Source: Chlamydiota bacterium (GTDB taxonomy: Bacteria; Chlamydiota; Chlamydiia; Chlamydiales; Parachlamydiaceae). Taken from it: a DNA stretch of 64,000 bases. Positions 29,799-39,751 of the stretch are shown here, one piece after another. The position numbers were made by a program, and so were the translations under genes. Position 1 is the first letter of the stretch. Every line of letters begins with the position of its first letter. The notes beneath the pieces are model-generated. The model was given only the letters and a program-made list of their open reading frames with translations, made no database searches and was not told where the DNA came from. Location of the stretch: positions 1 through 64,000 of the forward strand of contig JABDFJ010000002.1 in the NCBI GenBank assembly GCA_013286645.1, given 5' to 3'.

Positions 29799-31760
29799 AT
29801 GTTTATCAGCCTGCTCTATGTTTTGCTCGCCATTTTGGGCCTCAGCGTCTTAATTTTTATCCATGAACTCGGTCATTACTACATGGCGCGACGTGTTGGT
29901 ATGCGTGTCGAGACTTTTGCGATTGGTTTTGGAAAGCCTGTTTACCAATGGGAACGTGATGGGGTGAAATGGCAAATTGGATGGCTGCTTTTTGGTGGCT
30001 ATGTAAAAATTGCCGGTCAAGATAGTGATGATGGACGTGATCCCTATGAAATTCCCGATGGTTTCTTTGGCAAAAAGCCCATCGATCGCATTAAAGTGGC
30101 TTTTGCAGGACCTTTCGTCAACATAGTTTTTGCCCTACTTGTTTTTGTTATCCTCTGGGCAATAGGCGGACGCGAGAAGAACTTTGCTGAATTCACACAT
30201 AAAATCGGCTGGGTTGATCCACAATCAGAACTCTACGTGCATGGTATCCGCCCTGGTGATGAAATCACAGCTTATAATCATCAACCCTACCAGAGCTCTA
30301 AAGATAATTTGTATGCTCCAATGACCAGTTCTGGTTCTGTTGCTGTGCAAGGGAATAAAGTCGATTATACCACAGGTGAGAAAACTCCATTCGAATATAC
30401 AGTAAAGACCTATTCACATCCAAATGTGTATGATAAAGGAATTTTAACGACCGGCATCATTAATTCAGCCAGCTATATCATGTATGATAAGGTTGGATCG
30501 CAAGAAAATCCATTGCCTGAAGGCTCACCCTTGCAACACAGTGGTATTCAATATGGAGATCGCATTGTGTGGGTGGATGGAGATCTCGTGTTTTCAGGAC
30601 AACAGCTTAGCCATATTTTGAATGATGGTAGGGTGTTATTGACTGTAGAACGCGACGGCAAAAGCATCCAGGTACGCATCCCTCGTGTACCGGTCCAAGA
30701 GTTAAAAATGGATCCTGCTTTCAAAGAAGAATTGACAGATTGGCAATATGAGTCAGGTTTGAACGCCAATAAGCTGGCAAAACTCTATGTGTTGCCTTAT
30801 CATCTTACTAATGATGGTGAGGTGATAAGTCCTATTACCTTCATCGACAAAGAAAATGAGTTGGAAGCATTTCCTGAGCATTTGTACGCTTCCAATGAGA
30901 AGGCTTTGCTGCCTAAAGATAAAATCATCGCCATCGATGGCGTGCCTGTAAAAACAGCATATGCCTTGCTGACACAGCTGCAACAACATAACGTAAATAT
31001 CATCGTAGAACGTACGCCAATAATGGCTAGCGTAAAATCTTGGGATGATGCTGATAAGGAATTCGATCAACAAATTGATTGGAAAGCCATCAATAACATT
31101 GCTAGTAGCATTGGCACAAGCCATTTAATCAAGAGCGATGGCCCCTACGTTTTGCTTAATATCATACAGCCTAAAATGCGTACTGAATTCAAGCTTTCTC
31201 CCGAAAAGCAAGCGTGGTTAACAGCTGAATTGCAAGAGCAAAAGAAAGAAGTGGAAAATATCGAAGATTCAGAAAAACGTGCGCACGCTCTTGCTATACT
31301 AAAAAACCAAGAAACCCAGCTATTACTAGGGTTGCCACAGGTACAAGACCGCAAGGTCCACTATAATCCATCGCCGTTAATCCAGTTTGAAGGGGTCTTT
31401 ACTGAAATTTGGCGCACCTTGAAAGCCTTAGTTACTGGCTCGCTTAATCCGAAATGGGTGAGCGGACCGATAGGCATCATTCAAGTTGTTCATGATAACT
31501 CGATGATTAGCCTTAAAGAGTCTTTGTTTTGGTTAGGAGCTATCAGCCTGAACTTAGGTCTGTTAAATCTACTGCCTATCCCTGTGCTTGATGGTGGGAC
31601 GATTGTGCTTTCTTTCATAGAGTTGATCACAAGACGCCGCCTCCATCCAAAAACCCTTGAGAAAGTTATTTTGCCGTTTGCTGTGTTGCTAATAGCATTT
31701 TTTGTCTTCCTTACCTATCAAGATGTAAGCCGCCTCGTCAGCCGGTTTCTCCCTTGGTAA
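29799..31760 (+). CDS. rseP: RseP-family site-2 zinc metalloprotease
   Basis: LIFIHELGHYYMARRVGMRVETFAIGFG; PDZ regions; LLNLLPIPVLDGG. Confidence 0.93.
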   Translation: MFISLLYVLLAILGLSVLIFIHELGHYYMARRVGMRVETFAIGFGKPVYQWERDGVKWQIGWLLFGGYVKIAGQDSDDGRDPYEIPDGFFGKKPIDRIKVAFAGPFVNIVFALLVFVILWAIGGREKNFAEFTHKIGWVDPQSELYVHGIRPGDEITAYNHQPYQSSKDNLYAPMTSSGSVAVQGNKVDYTTGEKTPFEYTVKTYSHPNVYDKGILTTGIINSASYIMYDKVGSQENPLPEGSPLQHSGIQYGDRIVWVDGDLVFSGQQLSHILNDGRVLLTVERDGKSIQVRIPRVPVQELKMDPAFKEELTDWQYESGLNANKLAKLYVLPYHLTNDGEVISPITFIDKENELEAFPEHLYASNEKALLPKDKIIAIDGVPVKTAYALLTQLQQHNVNIIVERTPIMASVKSWDDADKEFDQQIDWKAINNIASSIGTSHLIKSDGPYVLLNIIQPKMRTEFKLSPEKQAWLTAELQEQKKEVENIEDSEKRAHALAILKNQETQLLLGLPQVQDRKVHYNPSPLIQFEGVFTEIWRTLKALVTGSLNPKWVSGPIGIIQVVHDNSMISLKESLFWLGAISLNLGLLNLLPIPVLDGGTIVLSFIELITRRRLHPKTLEKVILPFAVLLIAFFVFLTYQDVSRLVSRFLPW

Positions 31761-31910
31761 ATTGACCTGGACGAACTGAGACGATTGCAGAGTAAAAAAA
31801 TACTGTGCTATACCCCTTTCAGGGGTAGAGCTCATTCGAGACGATTGCAAAAGCGCCAAAAAGCGATAAACGAGACTTTTGCAATTGTCTCAGTTCGTCC
31901 ATGTCCAATT
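31760..31910. repeat. Inverted repeat family GGACGAACTGAGACGATTGCA
   Basis: Left arm 31769-31789, right arm 31880-31900 with one mismatch; third copy CGAGACGATTGCAAAA near 31837; small inner hairpin TACCCCTTTCAGGGGTA. Confidence 0.9.
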
Positions 31911-31984
31911 GCTTTTTCATTCCTTGCATCCCAATCTTGAATCCGCTCTTTGCTTTTATCGCCAGGCATTGTATTTTCTTGTTT

Positions 31985-33784
31985 ATGGAGAAAAATCTTT
32001 GGGAAAATCTTAAGGGTGTCTTTCGTCGATATCGCTGGCGCTTTGCCAAAGCCATGATATTGGTGTTGCTTGCTAACATCTTGATGGTGCTTAATCCCCT
32101 GGTCTTTCGCCAAGCCGTGGCAGCCATGGATAAAAATGCAGGACAGGTCAGCGGCATACTAGGTGGTGCATTACGCTTGCTTTTAGGAGACTACTTAGGA
32201 TCCCTTTGGGCATGGGCGTTGCTGCTGCTTTGCATAGGAGCATGCGCGGCTTCATTCAAATATTGCATGCGCATCGCATTTATTAAGATCAGTCGCGATA
32301 TTGAACGCGATGTGCGATCCAAACTGTTTGTGCGCATGCAAGAGCAGTCGATGGCGTTTTACGATCGCCATGGTACCGGCGAATTGCTCAGTCGGCTGTC
32401 TAACGATATTTCCTCTTATCGCGACGTCATGGGCTTTGGTATCATGTATCCCGTGTTTTTTTCCACTTTGTTAATCCCGGGTCTGTTGGCGTTATTTTCA
32501 ATTTCTCCTATCTTGACAGGAGCCGCATTAGTTCCTTTGTTTGCCATTCCTGTGATTAATTTCATGATCCAGCACGAAGTTTACAGCTTGTCGCATAAAG
32601 TTCAAAAGGGCTTGGCCGATTTAAGCAATATGACCCAAGAGCAATACTCAGGAATACGCATCATAAAAGGATATGCTGCAGAAAAGCCTCTAGACAGACT
32701 GTTTTGTAAATTGTCGCGTGTCTTGAAAGAGGTTAATATTAAACTGAACTGCTTCCAAGGTGTGCTCTATCCATTCTTTGGATTTTTGACACGAGTGATC
32801 ACCATTGTGCTAGTCATCTTTGCCTCTCTTATTATTATTAAGGCATGGGAGACATTAAGTGCTGCAGACTTTGTGTCTTTTATGTGGTTGCAAGCCTATA
32901 TTTTCTTCCCTATCTTGTTACTTGGATGGGTGATGCCTATTTATCAACGCGGTCAAGCGGCTTATGAAAGACTCGTCGAGGTCTATGCCGAACCCATCGA
33001 AGTGAAAAATATCAATGCAAATGGTCTGCACATTGCTCCTGGAGCTGATATCGAGTTTCGCAATCTCAGCTTTACTTACCCCACCGGGCAAAGAGAAATT
33101 TTAAAGAATTTCTCTTTGCATATTCAAGGAGGGACCTTTGTGGGCATCACCGGACCAGTTGGAGCCGGCAAAACCACCCTATTGCGGCTTCTCAATCGCG
33201 AATATGAAATTCCTCTAGGAAAGTTGCTGATAGGTGGACACGATATCCATGACTATCAACTGGAAGCCTTATGGAATGAAATGGTAACAGTAGAACAAGC
33301 ACCCTTTTTGTTTTCACGCACCATCGCAGAAAATGTGCGCTTTGGCAACGCTGATGCTTTACAAAAAGATGTTGAGATTGTTTCTCAATATGCCGATCTA
33401 CATGAAACCGTTCTTGGATTTCCCCAGCAATATGAGACGATCATAGGAGAAAGAGGAGTGACTTTGTCAGGAGGGCAAAAACAGCGTCTAGCATTAGCAC
33501 GCGCGTTATTAGTCGACCGTTCTATTTTATTATTAGATGACGTCTTTGCTGCTTTAGATTCTGAAACAGAAATGCGCATATTTAAAACCATTCAATCGAA
33601 GCTGAAGCAAAAAACAGTCATACTCATCACGCATAAGGTGTCTGTGCTGGAAGCTTTGGACCGCGTGATTTACATGCAAAATGGCGAAATTCTTGAAGAT
33701 GGCTCTCCTAAGGATCTAAGAGGGCAAAGAGGATATTATGCTGCACTAGTAGAACTGCAAAAGCCACATCTAGGTAATGGATGA
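31985..33784 (+). CDS. ABC transporter, fused permease/ATPase, subunit 1
   Basis: GPVGAGKTTLLRLL, LSGGQKQRLALARALL; likely start MEKNLWENLKG. Confidence 0.93.
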   Translation: MEKNLWENLKGVFRRYRWRFAKAMILVLLANILMVLNPLVFRQAVAAMDKNAGQVSGILGGALRLLLGDYLGSLWAWALLLLCIGACAASFKYCMRIAFIKISRDIERDVRSKLFVRMQEQSMAFYDRHGTGELLSRLSNDISSYRDVMGFGIMYPVFFSTLLIPGLLALFSISPILTGAALVPLFAIPVINFMIQHEVYSLSHKVQKGLADLSNMTQEQYSGIRIIKGYAAEKPLDRLFCKLSRVLKEVNIKLNCFQGVLYPFFGFLTRVITIVLVIFASLIIIKAWETLSAADFVSFMWLQAYIFFPILLLGWVMPIYQRGQAAYERLVEVYAEPIEVKNINANGLHIAPGADIEFRNLSFTYPTGQREILKNFSLHIQGGTFVGITGPVGAGKTTLLRLLNREYEIPLGKLLIGGHDIHDYQLEALWNEMVTVEQAPFLFSRTIAENVRFGNADALQKDVEIVSQYADLHETVLGFPQQYETIIGERGVTLSGGQKQRLALARALLVDRSILLLDDVFAALDSETEMRIFKTIQSKLKQKTVILITHKVSVLEALDRVIYMQNGEILEDGSPKDLRGQRGYYAALVELQKPHLGNG

Positions 33785-35606
33785 GCCCATGAGAGACCAC
33801 CGCCAGTATAATCAAGAATATGTAAAAGAAAGGATAGATGCCAAAATGCTCGAAAGAGAGCTCATCTGGCGCCTCCTAGCTTATTTACGCCCTTACACCC
33901 CATGGTTATGTGTAGCCTTGTTGCTTTTGTTGATCTCTAGAGTCATTGAAGCCACAGTGCCTGCCTTTATCGGACATATCAGCCAAAGAGTGTTGAATAG
34001 CTTTGATTTAGACGCTGCTCAAAAAAGTCTAATGTTGCACACAGTGCTGCATGAATGTTTTCTGATCTTAGGATTATTCTTCCTGAGTTACATCTTTGAG
34101 ACTGTCAATATAACATTGAAAAGTTGGATCGGACAAAAGAGTCTATATCAATTGCGTATGCAGGTCTATGAACATATCATCCACATGCCACTAGCCTATT
34201 ATGATCAAAATAGCATTGGTAGGCTGATGACGCGTACGATTCATGATATCGACCAAATCAATTTGATGTTTGCTGAAAGCGTCATCCCTATCGTAGGGAG
34301 TTTGATGCTGTATATTAGCATGTTCATTTGTATCTTAATAATCGATTGGAAAATAGCCCTTTTGGTGTTGATGATATTGCCTTTGGTGTGGGCTTTTACT
34401 TCCCATTTTCGATCCGTACAACGCCGTTGTTATGACCGTGTGCGCACAGTAGTGTCTGCGATGAACACCTTTGTGCAAGAGCATTTGATGGGAGTTACGA
34501 CGATTCGAAATTTTGGACTACAAGCACAAGCAAAGCAGGATTTTGAATTGATTAATGAAGACCATTGTAATGCCTATTCGGAAAGTGTCTTCAACTTTGG
34601 TTTTTTCATTGCAGGTATAGATTTTCTACAAAGTCTTGCATTGATTTGTGCCTTTGTCATTATTGTGCTCACCTCATCCACTCACGAGGGGTTTCAGGCT
34701 GGTACATTCATTACATTTAGCTTGTATGTAGTGATGTTTTTTCGTCCATTGGCTGATCTGGCAGAACGATACAATATGCTGCAATCTGCTGTAGCAGCAG
34801 CATCACGCATTTTCGATGTCTTAGATACCCCATCAGAACTAGCTAAAGATCATGGGACAAGCCGATTAGGTGCTATCGAATCGATTTCATTTGAAAATGT
34901 ATGGTTTGCCTATGATAAGGAAAATTGGATTCTGAAAGGAGTATCCTTCACGCAAAAACAGGGGGAATCCCTTGCTATTGTGGGAATGACGGGTGAGGGG
35001 AAATCGACGATCATGAGTCTATTATTGCGTTTTTATGAGATCCAAAAAGGAACAATAAAAATCAATGGCGCTGACATACGCAACTACACGCTAGAATCAC
35101 TAAGAAAGCAATTTAGCATTGTCTTGCAAGATCCGGTGATCTTTTCGGGCACTATTGCTGAAAATATTGCCATTTTTGATTCCACCATCAATAGCACCTC
35201 TATTGGCGCTGTTGTGAAATATTTGGGAATGGAGGTCAACATCGACCGCTTTTCCAATGGCTTACGACATATGCTTACAGAACAAGGTAAAGGGTTGTCT
35301 GCAGGTGAACGACAGCTCATTTCGCTAGCGCGGGCTGTAGTGCATCAACGTTCTGTACTCATCCTAGATGAAGCGACGGCAAACATTGATACAACCACCG
35401 AGCAAGTGATTCAAGAGGCTTTAAAGAAAATCTTGGAAAGTGCTACAGCTATGGTGATTGCACACCGCCTCTCAACGATCAAAGATGTTTCGCGCATATT
35501 GGTTTTAGAAGGAGGGTGTATTGTTGAAGAGGGCTCGCATGACGCTTTGCTTGCCCGTAAGGGTGTGTATGAAAAGCTACAGCGCCTGCAATTCGCCCAG
35601 ACATAA
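33777..35606 (+). CDS. ABC transporter, fused permease/ATPase, subunit 2
   Basis: GMTGEGKSTIMSLLL, LSAGERQLISLARA; overlaps subunit 1. Confidence 0.93.
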   Translation: MDEPMRDHRQYNQEYVKERIDAKMLERELIWRLLAYLRPYTPWLCVALLLLLISRVIEATVPAFIGHISQRVLNSFDLDAAQKSLMLHTVLHECFLILGLFFLSYIFETVNITLKSWIGQKSLYQLRMQVYEHIIHMPLAYYDQNSIGRLMTRTIHDIDQINLMFAESVIPIVGSLMLYISMFICILIIDWKIALLVLMILPLVWAFTSHFRSVQRRCYDRVRTVVSAMNTFVQEHLMGVTTIRNFGLQAQAKQDFELINEDHCNAYSESVFNFGFFIAGIDFLQSLALICAFVIIVLTSSTHEGFQAGTFITFSLYVVMFFRPLADLAERYNMLQSAVAAASRIFDVLDTPSELAKDHGTSRLGAIESISFENVWFAYDKENWILKGVSFTQKQGESLAIVGMTGEGKSTIMSLLLRFYEIQKGTIKINGADIRNYTLESLRKQFSIVLQDPVIFSGTIAENIAIFDSTINSTSIGAVVKYLGMEVNIDRFSNGLRHMLTEQGKGLSAGERQLISLARAVVHQRSVLILDEATANIDTTTEQVIQEALKKILESATAMVIAHRLSTIKDVSRILVLEGGCIVEEGSHDALLARKGVYEKLQRLQFAQT

Positions 35607-35611
35607 GATGT

Positions 35612-36030
35612 TCCACCACTGAGTCAGAGAGAACAGTGAGGGGAATGAGAAAAGTGCGGTTCATCACAAATTAGAGTAGCACAATATTTGAACGCGAAGG
35701 TCGCGAAGGTCGCGAAGTAAGCGAAGATAACGCGAAGAAAGTTTTTATTTATTGAAGTACATGCTCAAGATAAATCCTCTGATATCATCTTTGACCATTC
35801 TCTCCTTGAAATTAATCAATAACCTTGCTGAAAATCTTGTTGATTTAAAATAAGAAAAAAATTGAGCTTCATGAATTTGTAAGAGCATATCCACAGAAGA
35901 AAAATCTTCGCGTTGCCTTCGCTTACTTCGCGACCTTCGCGTCGAAAAGTGCGCCACTCTAATTTGTGATGAGCCTCAATTTTCTCATACTTTCTCACTG
36001 ATCTCAGTGGCTCAGTGGTTATTGAGGCTA
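35612..36030. repeat. Nested palindromic element: outer CAGTGAG words, middle CATCACAAATTAGAG TIR (35658-35975), inner CGCGAAGGT words
   Basis: GGTTCATCACAAATTAGAGTAGCACA (35658) / GTGCGCCACTCTAATTTGTGATGAGCC (to 35975). Confidence 0.88.
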
Positions 36031-37722
36031 CCGATTGGGTTTTGCGTCGTCTTTTCCTCTGTTTGGTTCTTTAGTTCTTTCTTGGTTTTGCGGTCTATCT
36101 TGCGGCTTATGGGGTTCTGGAGGAGCCTTAATTACGGGCTCTGTATGCACAGCACGCGGAGTGTATTCATTTTTTTGGATAGTTGGGGCATGCAGATGGG
36201 TAGGTTTGGAGGGTAATTTTTGAGCTTGAGCCTCTTTTTGCTTTTTTAGCATTTCTGCTTTATGCTCATCAGGAACGGTGACAGGTTTCTTAGGTTGTTC
36301 TTTTAAAGCCATAGATTTACCCGAAGGTCTGAGAATCGTTTTAGGAGTGTTCTTGATCTCGACTTTATTTTGAATAGCGATGAGGGCTCTGGGGTTACTC
36401 GGCAATACAGGGGCCATTTTTCCGTAGGGCTTGCCTTTGCTATTTACTTGGAAGATTTTTTCGGGAGCAACAACGCCATGGGGTGTGACGATATAAGGAG
36501 GATGTGCTTTCTCCATCAACCCAAACACACGCGCCGAAGGAGGAGCGATCCTTGCACTATATTCTTCTGTCAGCCATTCTGGTTGTGGGTAGTGAGGATG
36601 AGAATACCACCACCATAAGCCCCAATGATTGTGCCAAGGGTAGGACCACCATGTGTTCCATGTCCACCATGTAGGCGCAAGCCCTGTCCACATTTCTGGG
36701 TGGTAGTGGTAATGGTGACAACATAGATAAAGATAGTCTGGATAGTACACGATGAGCCGCTGGACAAAGACGAAAGGTTCAATGATGATTGTGGGCTCAT
36801 ACACGAATCCTGTGCGTCCAGGTGTAGGGATATAGACCACACTATACGGGCGTCCTCGCTGTTCTAGATTGTAATCCCAATATGCAGGAATGAAGATGTA
36901 ACCATTAGGCTGCCAGGTATAATGTGCAGGTACTAAGACTAACTTGGAATCCATTTCTTCCCAGCTGCCAGGCACCCATGTATAATCCTTTTCGCTTGGA
37001 ATATAATTCCAAAAGCCAGCGTTCCAAAAGTAATTGTCATTTGGTGGGGCAGAAACATTTTCATCCACAGGATCAGGCGGAGGCATATCAATATAGGCCA
37101 GTTGTTCAGCCGACTGCGGACTCCAAAAACCGCGCACCCAAGCCCAACCACCCTCTACTTGCAGCCAGCTGCCAGCCACCCATTGCATTCCGTTGGGTGG
37201 TAGCCGCCAAATCCCACTGTACCAAACGAAATCATTGCGCTCTATCGACCAGCCCCAATAGCCAGGGATCCATTGCATGCGTGTATCGGGTTGGGGCGGT
37301 ATGCGTTCGTTAATGCGGGCGGGAGGTTTTTCGGGGATAGCATTCAGTGCTACTGCTCCCGTCACAGAGGTGGCATATGCTTCGTGGACAAGGCCTTCAT
37401 TTACAGGTTCCACCGCTTCACGCGCATGTAATGCATTGATAGAGAGGAGGAGGGATAAAAAAAGACCCCATTGAATGCCAAAGATTGATGTCGACATAGC
37501 CATTCTGAACTCCCACGTTCGGTATAATAAAAAGGTTAACAAAAAAAGATTTACCATGCATAAGAAAATCACTTTGCCCATGCAATGTATCAAGAGAACA
37601 AGCAAACCTGTTAAGTTGAGATCTTTATGAATCGTTGGATGACCTTTTTGCATGAGCGTTTTCCGTTGGCCACGATGTTCATCGTAGTGGGTGGACTCTC
37701 CGTGTCTGGGATCTTTTTGCAT
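36028..37722 (-). CDS. WXXGXW-repeat protein, Trp/Tyr-rich, with a basic Pro-rich C terminus (start uncertain)
   Basis: WIPGYWGWS, WVAGSWLQ, WVRGFWSP, WNAGFWNY, WVPGSWEE. Confidence 0.8.
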   Translation of the reverse strand: MQKDPRHGESTHYDEHRGQRKTLMQKGHPTIHKDLNLTGLLVLLIHCMGKVIFLCMVNLFLLTFLLYRTWEFRMAMSTSIFGIQWGLFLSLLLSINALHAREAVEPVNEGLVHEAYATSVTGAVALNAIPEKPPARINERIPPQPDTRMQWIPGYWGWSIERNDFVWYSGIWRLPPNGMQWVAGSWLQVEGGWAWVRGFWSPQSAEQLAYIDMPPPDPVDENVSAPPNDNYFWNAGFWNYIPSEKDYTWVPGSWEEMDSKLVLVPAHYTWQPNGYIFIPAYWDYNLEQRGRPYSVVYIPTPGRTGFVYEPTIIIEPFVFVQRLIVYYPDYLYLCCHHYHYHPEMWTGLAPTWWTWNTWWSYPWHNHWGLWWWYSHPHYPQPEWLTEEYSARIAPPSARVFGLMEKAHPPYIVTPHGVVAPEKIFQVNSKGKPYGKMAPVLPSNPRALIAIQNKVEIKNTPKTILRPSGKSMALKEQPKKPVTVPDEHKAEMLKKQKEAQAQKLPSKPTHLHAPTIQKNEYTPRAVHTEPVIKAPPEPHKPQDRPQNQERTKEPNRGKDDAKPNR

Positions 37723-38472
37723 AGCAAAACATTTGTGCCTCTGTCGTTTTTACTTTCTTTCATGGGCGTTTTTTTATTTTTGGCAGTGCTACGTCTTATG
37801 GACGAAGTAAAGGATTTTGAAAAAGATTGCATCGCCCATCATGAGCGCCCTCTGCCGCGAGGGTTAATCAAGAAAGAGGAAGCCATCGCCATGATGGAGA
37901 CGATGTCGATCTGCTTGTTCGCTTATAGCATGATTTTATGGGTGTTTTTACAAGGAGTTGCGGCCTTAGCCTATGTGGTTTTGGTCATCTACTCACAGCT
38001 GATGTATAAAGAGTTCGGCATCGGGAAATGGCTAAAAGGGCGCCCAATTCTCTCTGCAATCTCACAACAGCTAGTGGTATTTCCACTGGCTTTCTTTCTT
38101 GTCAGTGTGACTCATCCGAGTTCAATTTTTACCGCTTCCACATGGTCGTTTGGGCTAATGTTATTTGGGGCTTTTGCCTGTTTTGACATCTGCCGCAAGT
38201 TAAATCCACAGGCTCATCCTGTATTGGCGACGTATATGCATTTTTATGGCTTCCGCAAAACATTCGAGCTAGCCTTAGTTATGTTGGCATTGTCAATCAT
38301 GGGTGCCCTGACATTGGGTTATGAATCGCTGTTGATCCCATTTCAAGCGATTGTTTTGGTAAGTCTCTGTTTGTTATTTTTCCAATCCATGTGGTATAAA
38401 AATGCGGAAATTGCTGCTAGCATCTCACTTTTAGCCCATGTGTGGGCGGTAGCTATCTACCATTTTCTCTAA
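37627..38472 (+). CDS. UbiA-family prenyltransferase-like membrane protein
   Basis: RLMDEVKDFEKDCIAHHERPLPRG; about 8 TMs. Confidence 0.72.
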   Translation: MNRWMTFLHERFPLATMFIVVGGLSVSGIFLHSKTFVPLSFLLSFMGVFLFLAVLRLMDEVKDFEKDCIAHHERPLPRGLIKKEEAIAMMETMSICLFAYSMILWVFLQGVAALAYVVLVIYSQLMYKEFGIGKWLKGRPILSAISQQLVVFPLAFFLVSVTHPSSIFTASTWSFGLMLFGAFACFDICRKLNPQAHPVLATYMHFYGFRKTFELALVMLALSIMGALTLGYESLLIPFQAIVLVSLCLLFFQSMWYKNAEIAASISLLAHVWAVAIYHFL

Positions 38473-38504
38473 TGGTTCATCACACAAAACGCGCCAAAAA
38501 AAAT

Positions 38505-39749
38505 GAGCTCCAAAGGAGCGATGAAGTGTAAAGCCCACTGTGTAGCGCTGCAGGCGCAAACTGTGGGTAACGCAAAAAAAAATGATTGAGCTCCAACGGA
38601 GCGACCAGGTGTGCTAAGCATACGTCTAGATAGACTAAATTCTTGTATTATTTTTATAAATCAGGCACATCAAAACCTCCATTTCAACGATATATTAACA
38701 CATAACACCTAAAAACCCCAGCAACAACATGAGTCATTGCTACGTCAACCAACTTATCCACATCATGTGGTCCACAGGCCATCAACAATATTCTATTCCA
38801 CCTCCACTTAAAAACGATCTGCACGCTTATATCACGGCTCTTGTAAAATCTAAAAATGGCAAAGTTCTGGCCACTGGTGGCTCTTCAGATCACATTCATC
38901 TCCTCATGCTATTACCTCAAGATATTTCTCTTGCATCCCTAGTGGGTCATGTTAAGGCATATTCTTCCAAATGGATCAAATCGCGTGAATCCATTGTCTC
39001 CAATTTTTGCTGGCAAACTGGATACCTAGCCATAAGCACCCAAGAAGACAAAATGGACAATGTATGCGCTTACATCCGATCTGACAATGATCAACATCGA
39101 TCAAAAAGTTATTCCGAAGAACTTTTAGGCTTACTTAAACAACAAAATATCGACTACAACGAAACTTATTTCCAACAAAATAGCTTTGCAAAAATCTATG
39201 TACATGCGATTTGGTCCACATATAATCGAAAACCTTATTTACATGATAACGTACGCCAGCATCTATATAGAAAAATGCAAGATGTCGTAACAAACGGTCG
39301 CGGTGTGGTGCATGCCATTGGAGGCATTGAAGATCACGTGCATCTGTTGCTGGAAATGCCCAAAGATAAAGCTTTATCTGACCTTGTTCGAGAAGTCAAA
39401 ACTGCTTCAACTCATTGGCTAAAGGATGTTGATCTTACCACTTATCGAGATTTTTCCTGGCAGATTGGATATGGGGCATTTTCAGTAAGTCTAACTTATG
39501 TCGATTTTGTTAAACAGTACATTCTGAAGCAAAAAGAACATCATAGTAAAAGCTCATTTCAAGAGGAATGGACTGCTCTTGCTCTTAAGAGGGGGGTCTT
39601 ATACCCATCCATGATCCATTAATATATGACGTCAGGGTAGGACACCTGGTCGCTCCGTTGGAGCTCAATCGTTTTTATTGCGCGTTACCCACAGTTTGCG
39701 CCTGTAGCGCTACACAGTGGGCTTTACACCTCATCGCTCCGTTGGAGCT
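38505..39749. mobile_element. IS-like element: double-Y1 transposase flanked by ~108-bp inverted repeats
   Basis: 38505-38612 (GAGCTCCAAAGGAGCGATGAAGTGTAAAGCCCACTGTGTAGCGCT...) is inverted at 39642-39749. Confidence 0.88.
38729..39622 (+). CDS. REP-associated / IS200-type Y1 transposase with two tandem Y1 domains
   Basis: HIHLLMLLP...VCAYIRSDNDQH in half 1; HVHLLLEMP...VKQYILKQKEHHSKSSFQEEW in half 2. Confidence 0.9.
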   Translation: MSHCYVNQLIHIMWSTGHQQYSIPPPLKNDLHAYITALVKSKNGKVLATGGSSDHIHLLMLLPQDISLASLVGHVKAYSSKWIKSRESIVSNFCWQTGYLAISTQEDKMDNVCAYIRSDNDQHRSKSYSEELLGLLKQQNIDYNETYFQQNSFAKIYVHAIWSTYNRKPYLHDNVRQHLYRKMQDVVTNGRGVVHAIGGIEDHVHLLLEMPKDKALSDLVREVKTASTHWLKDVDLTTYRDFSWQIGYGAFSVSLTYVDFVKQYILKQKEHHSKSSFQEEWTALALKRGVLYPSMIH

Positions 39750-39751
39750 AA

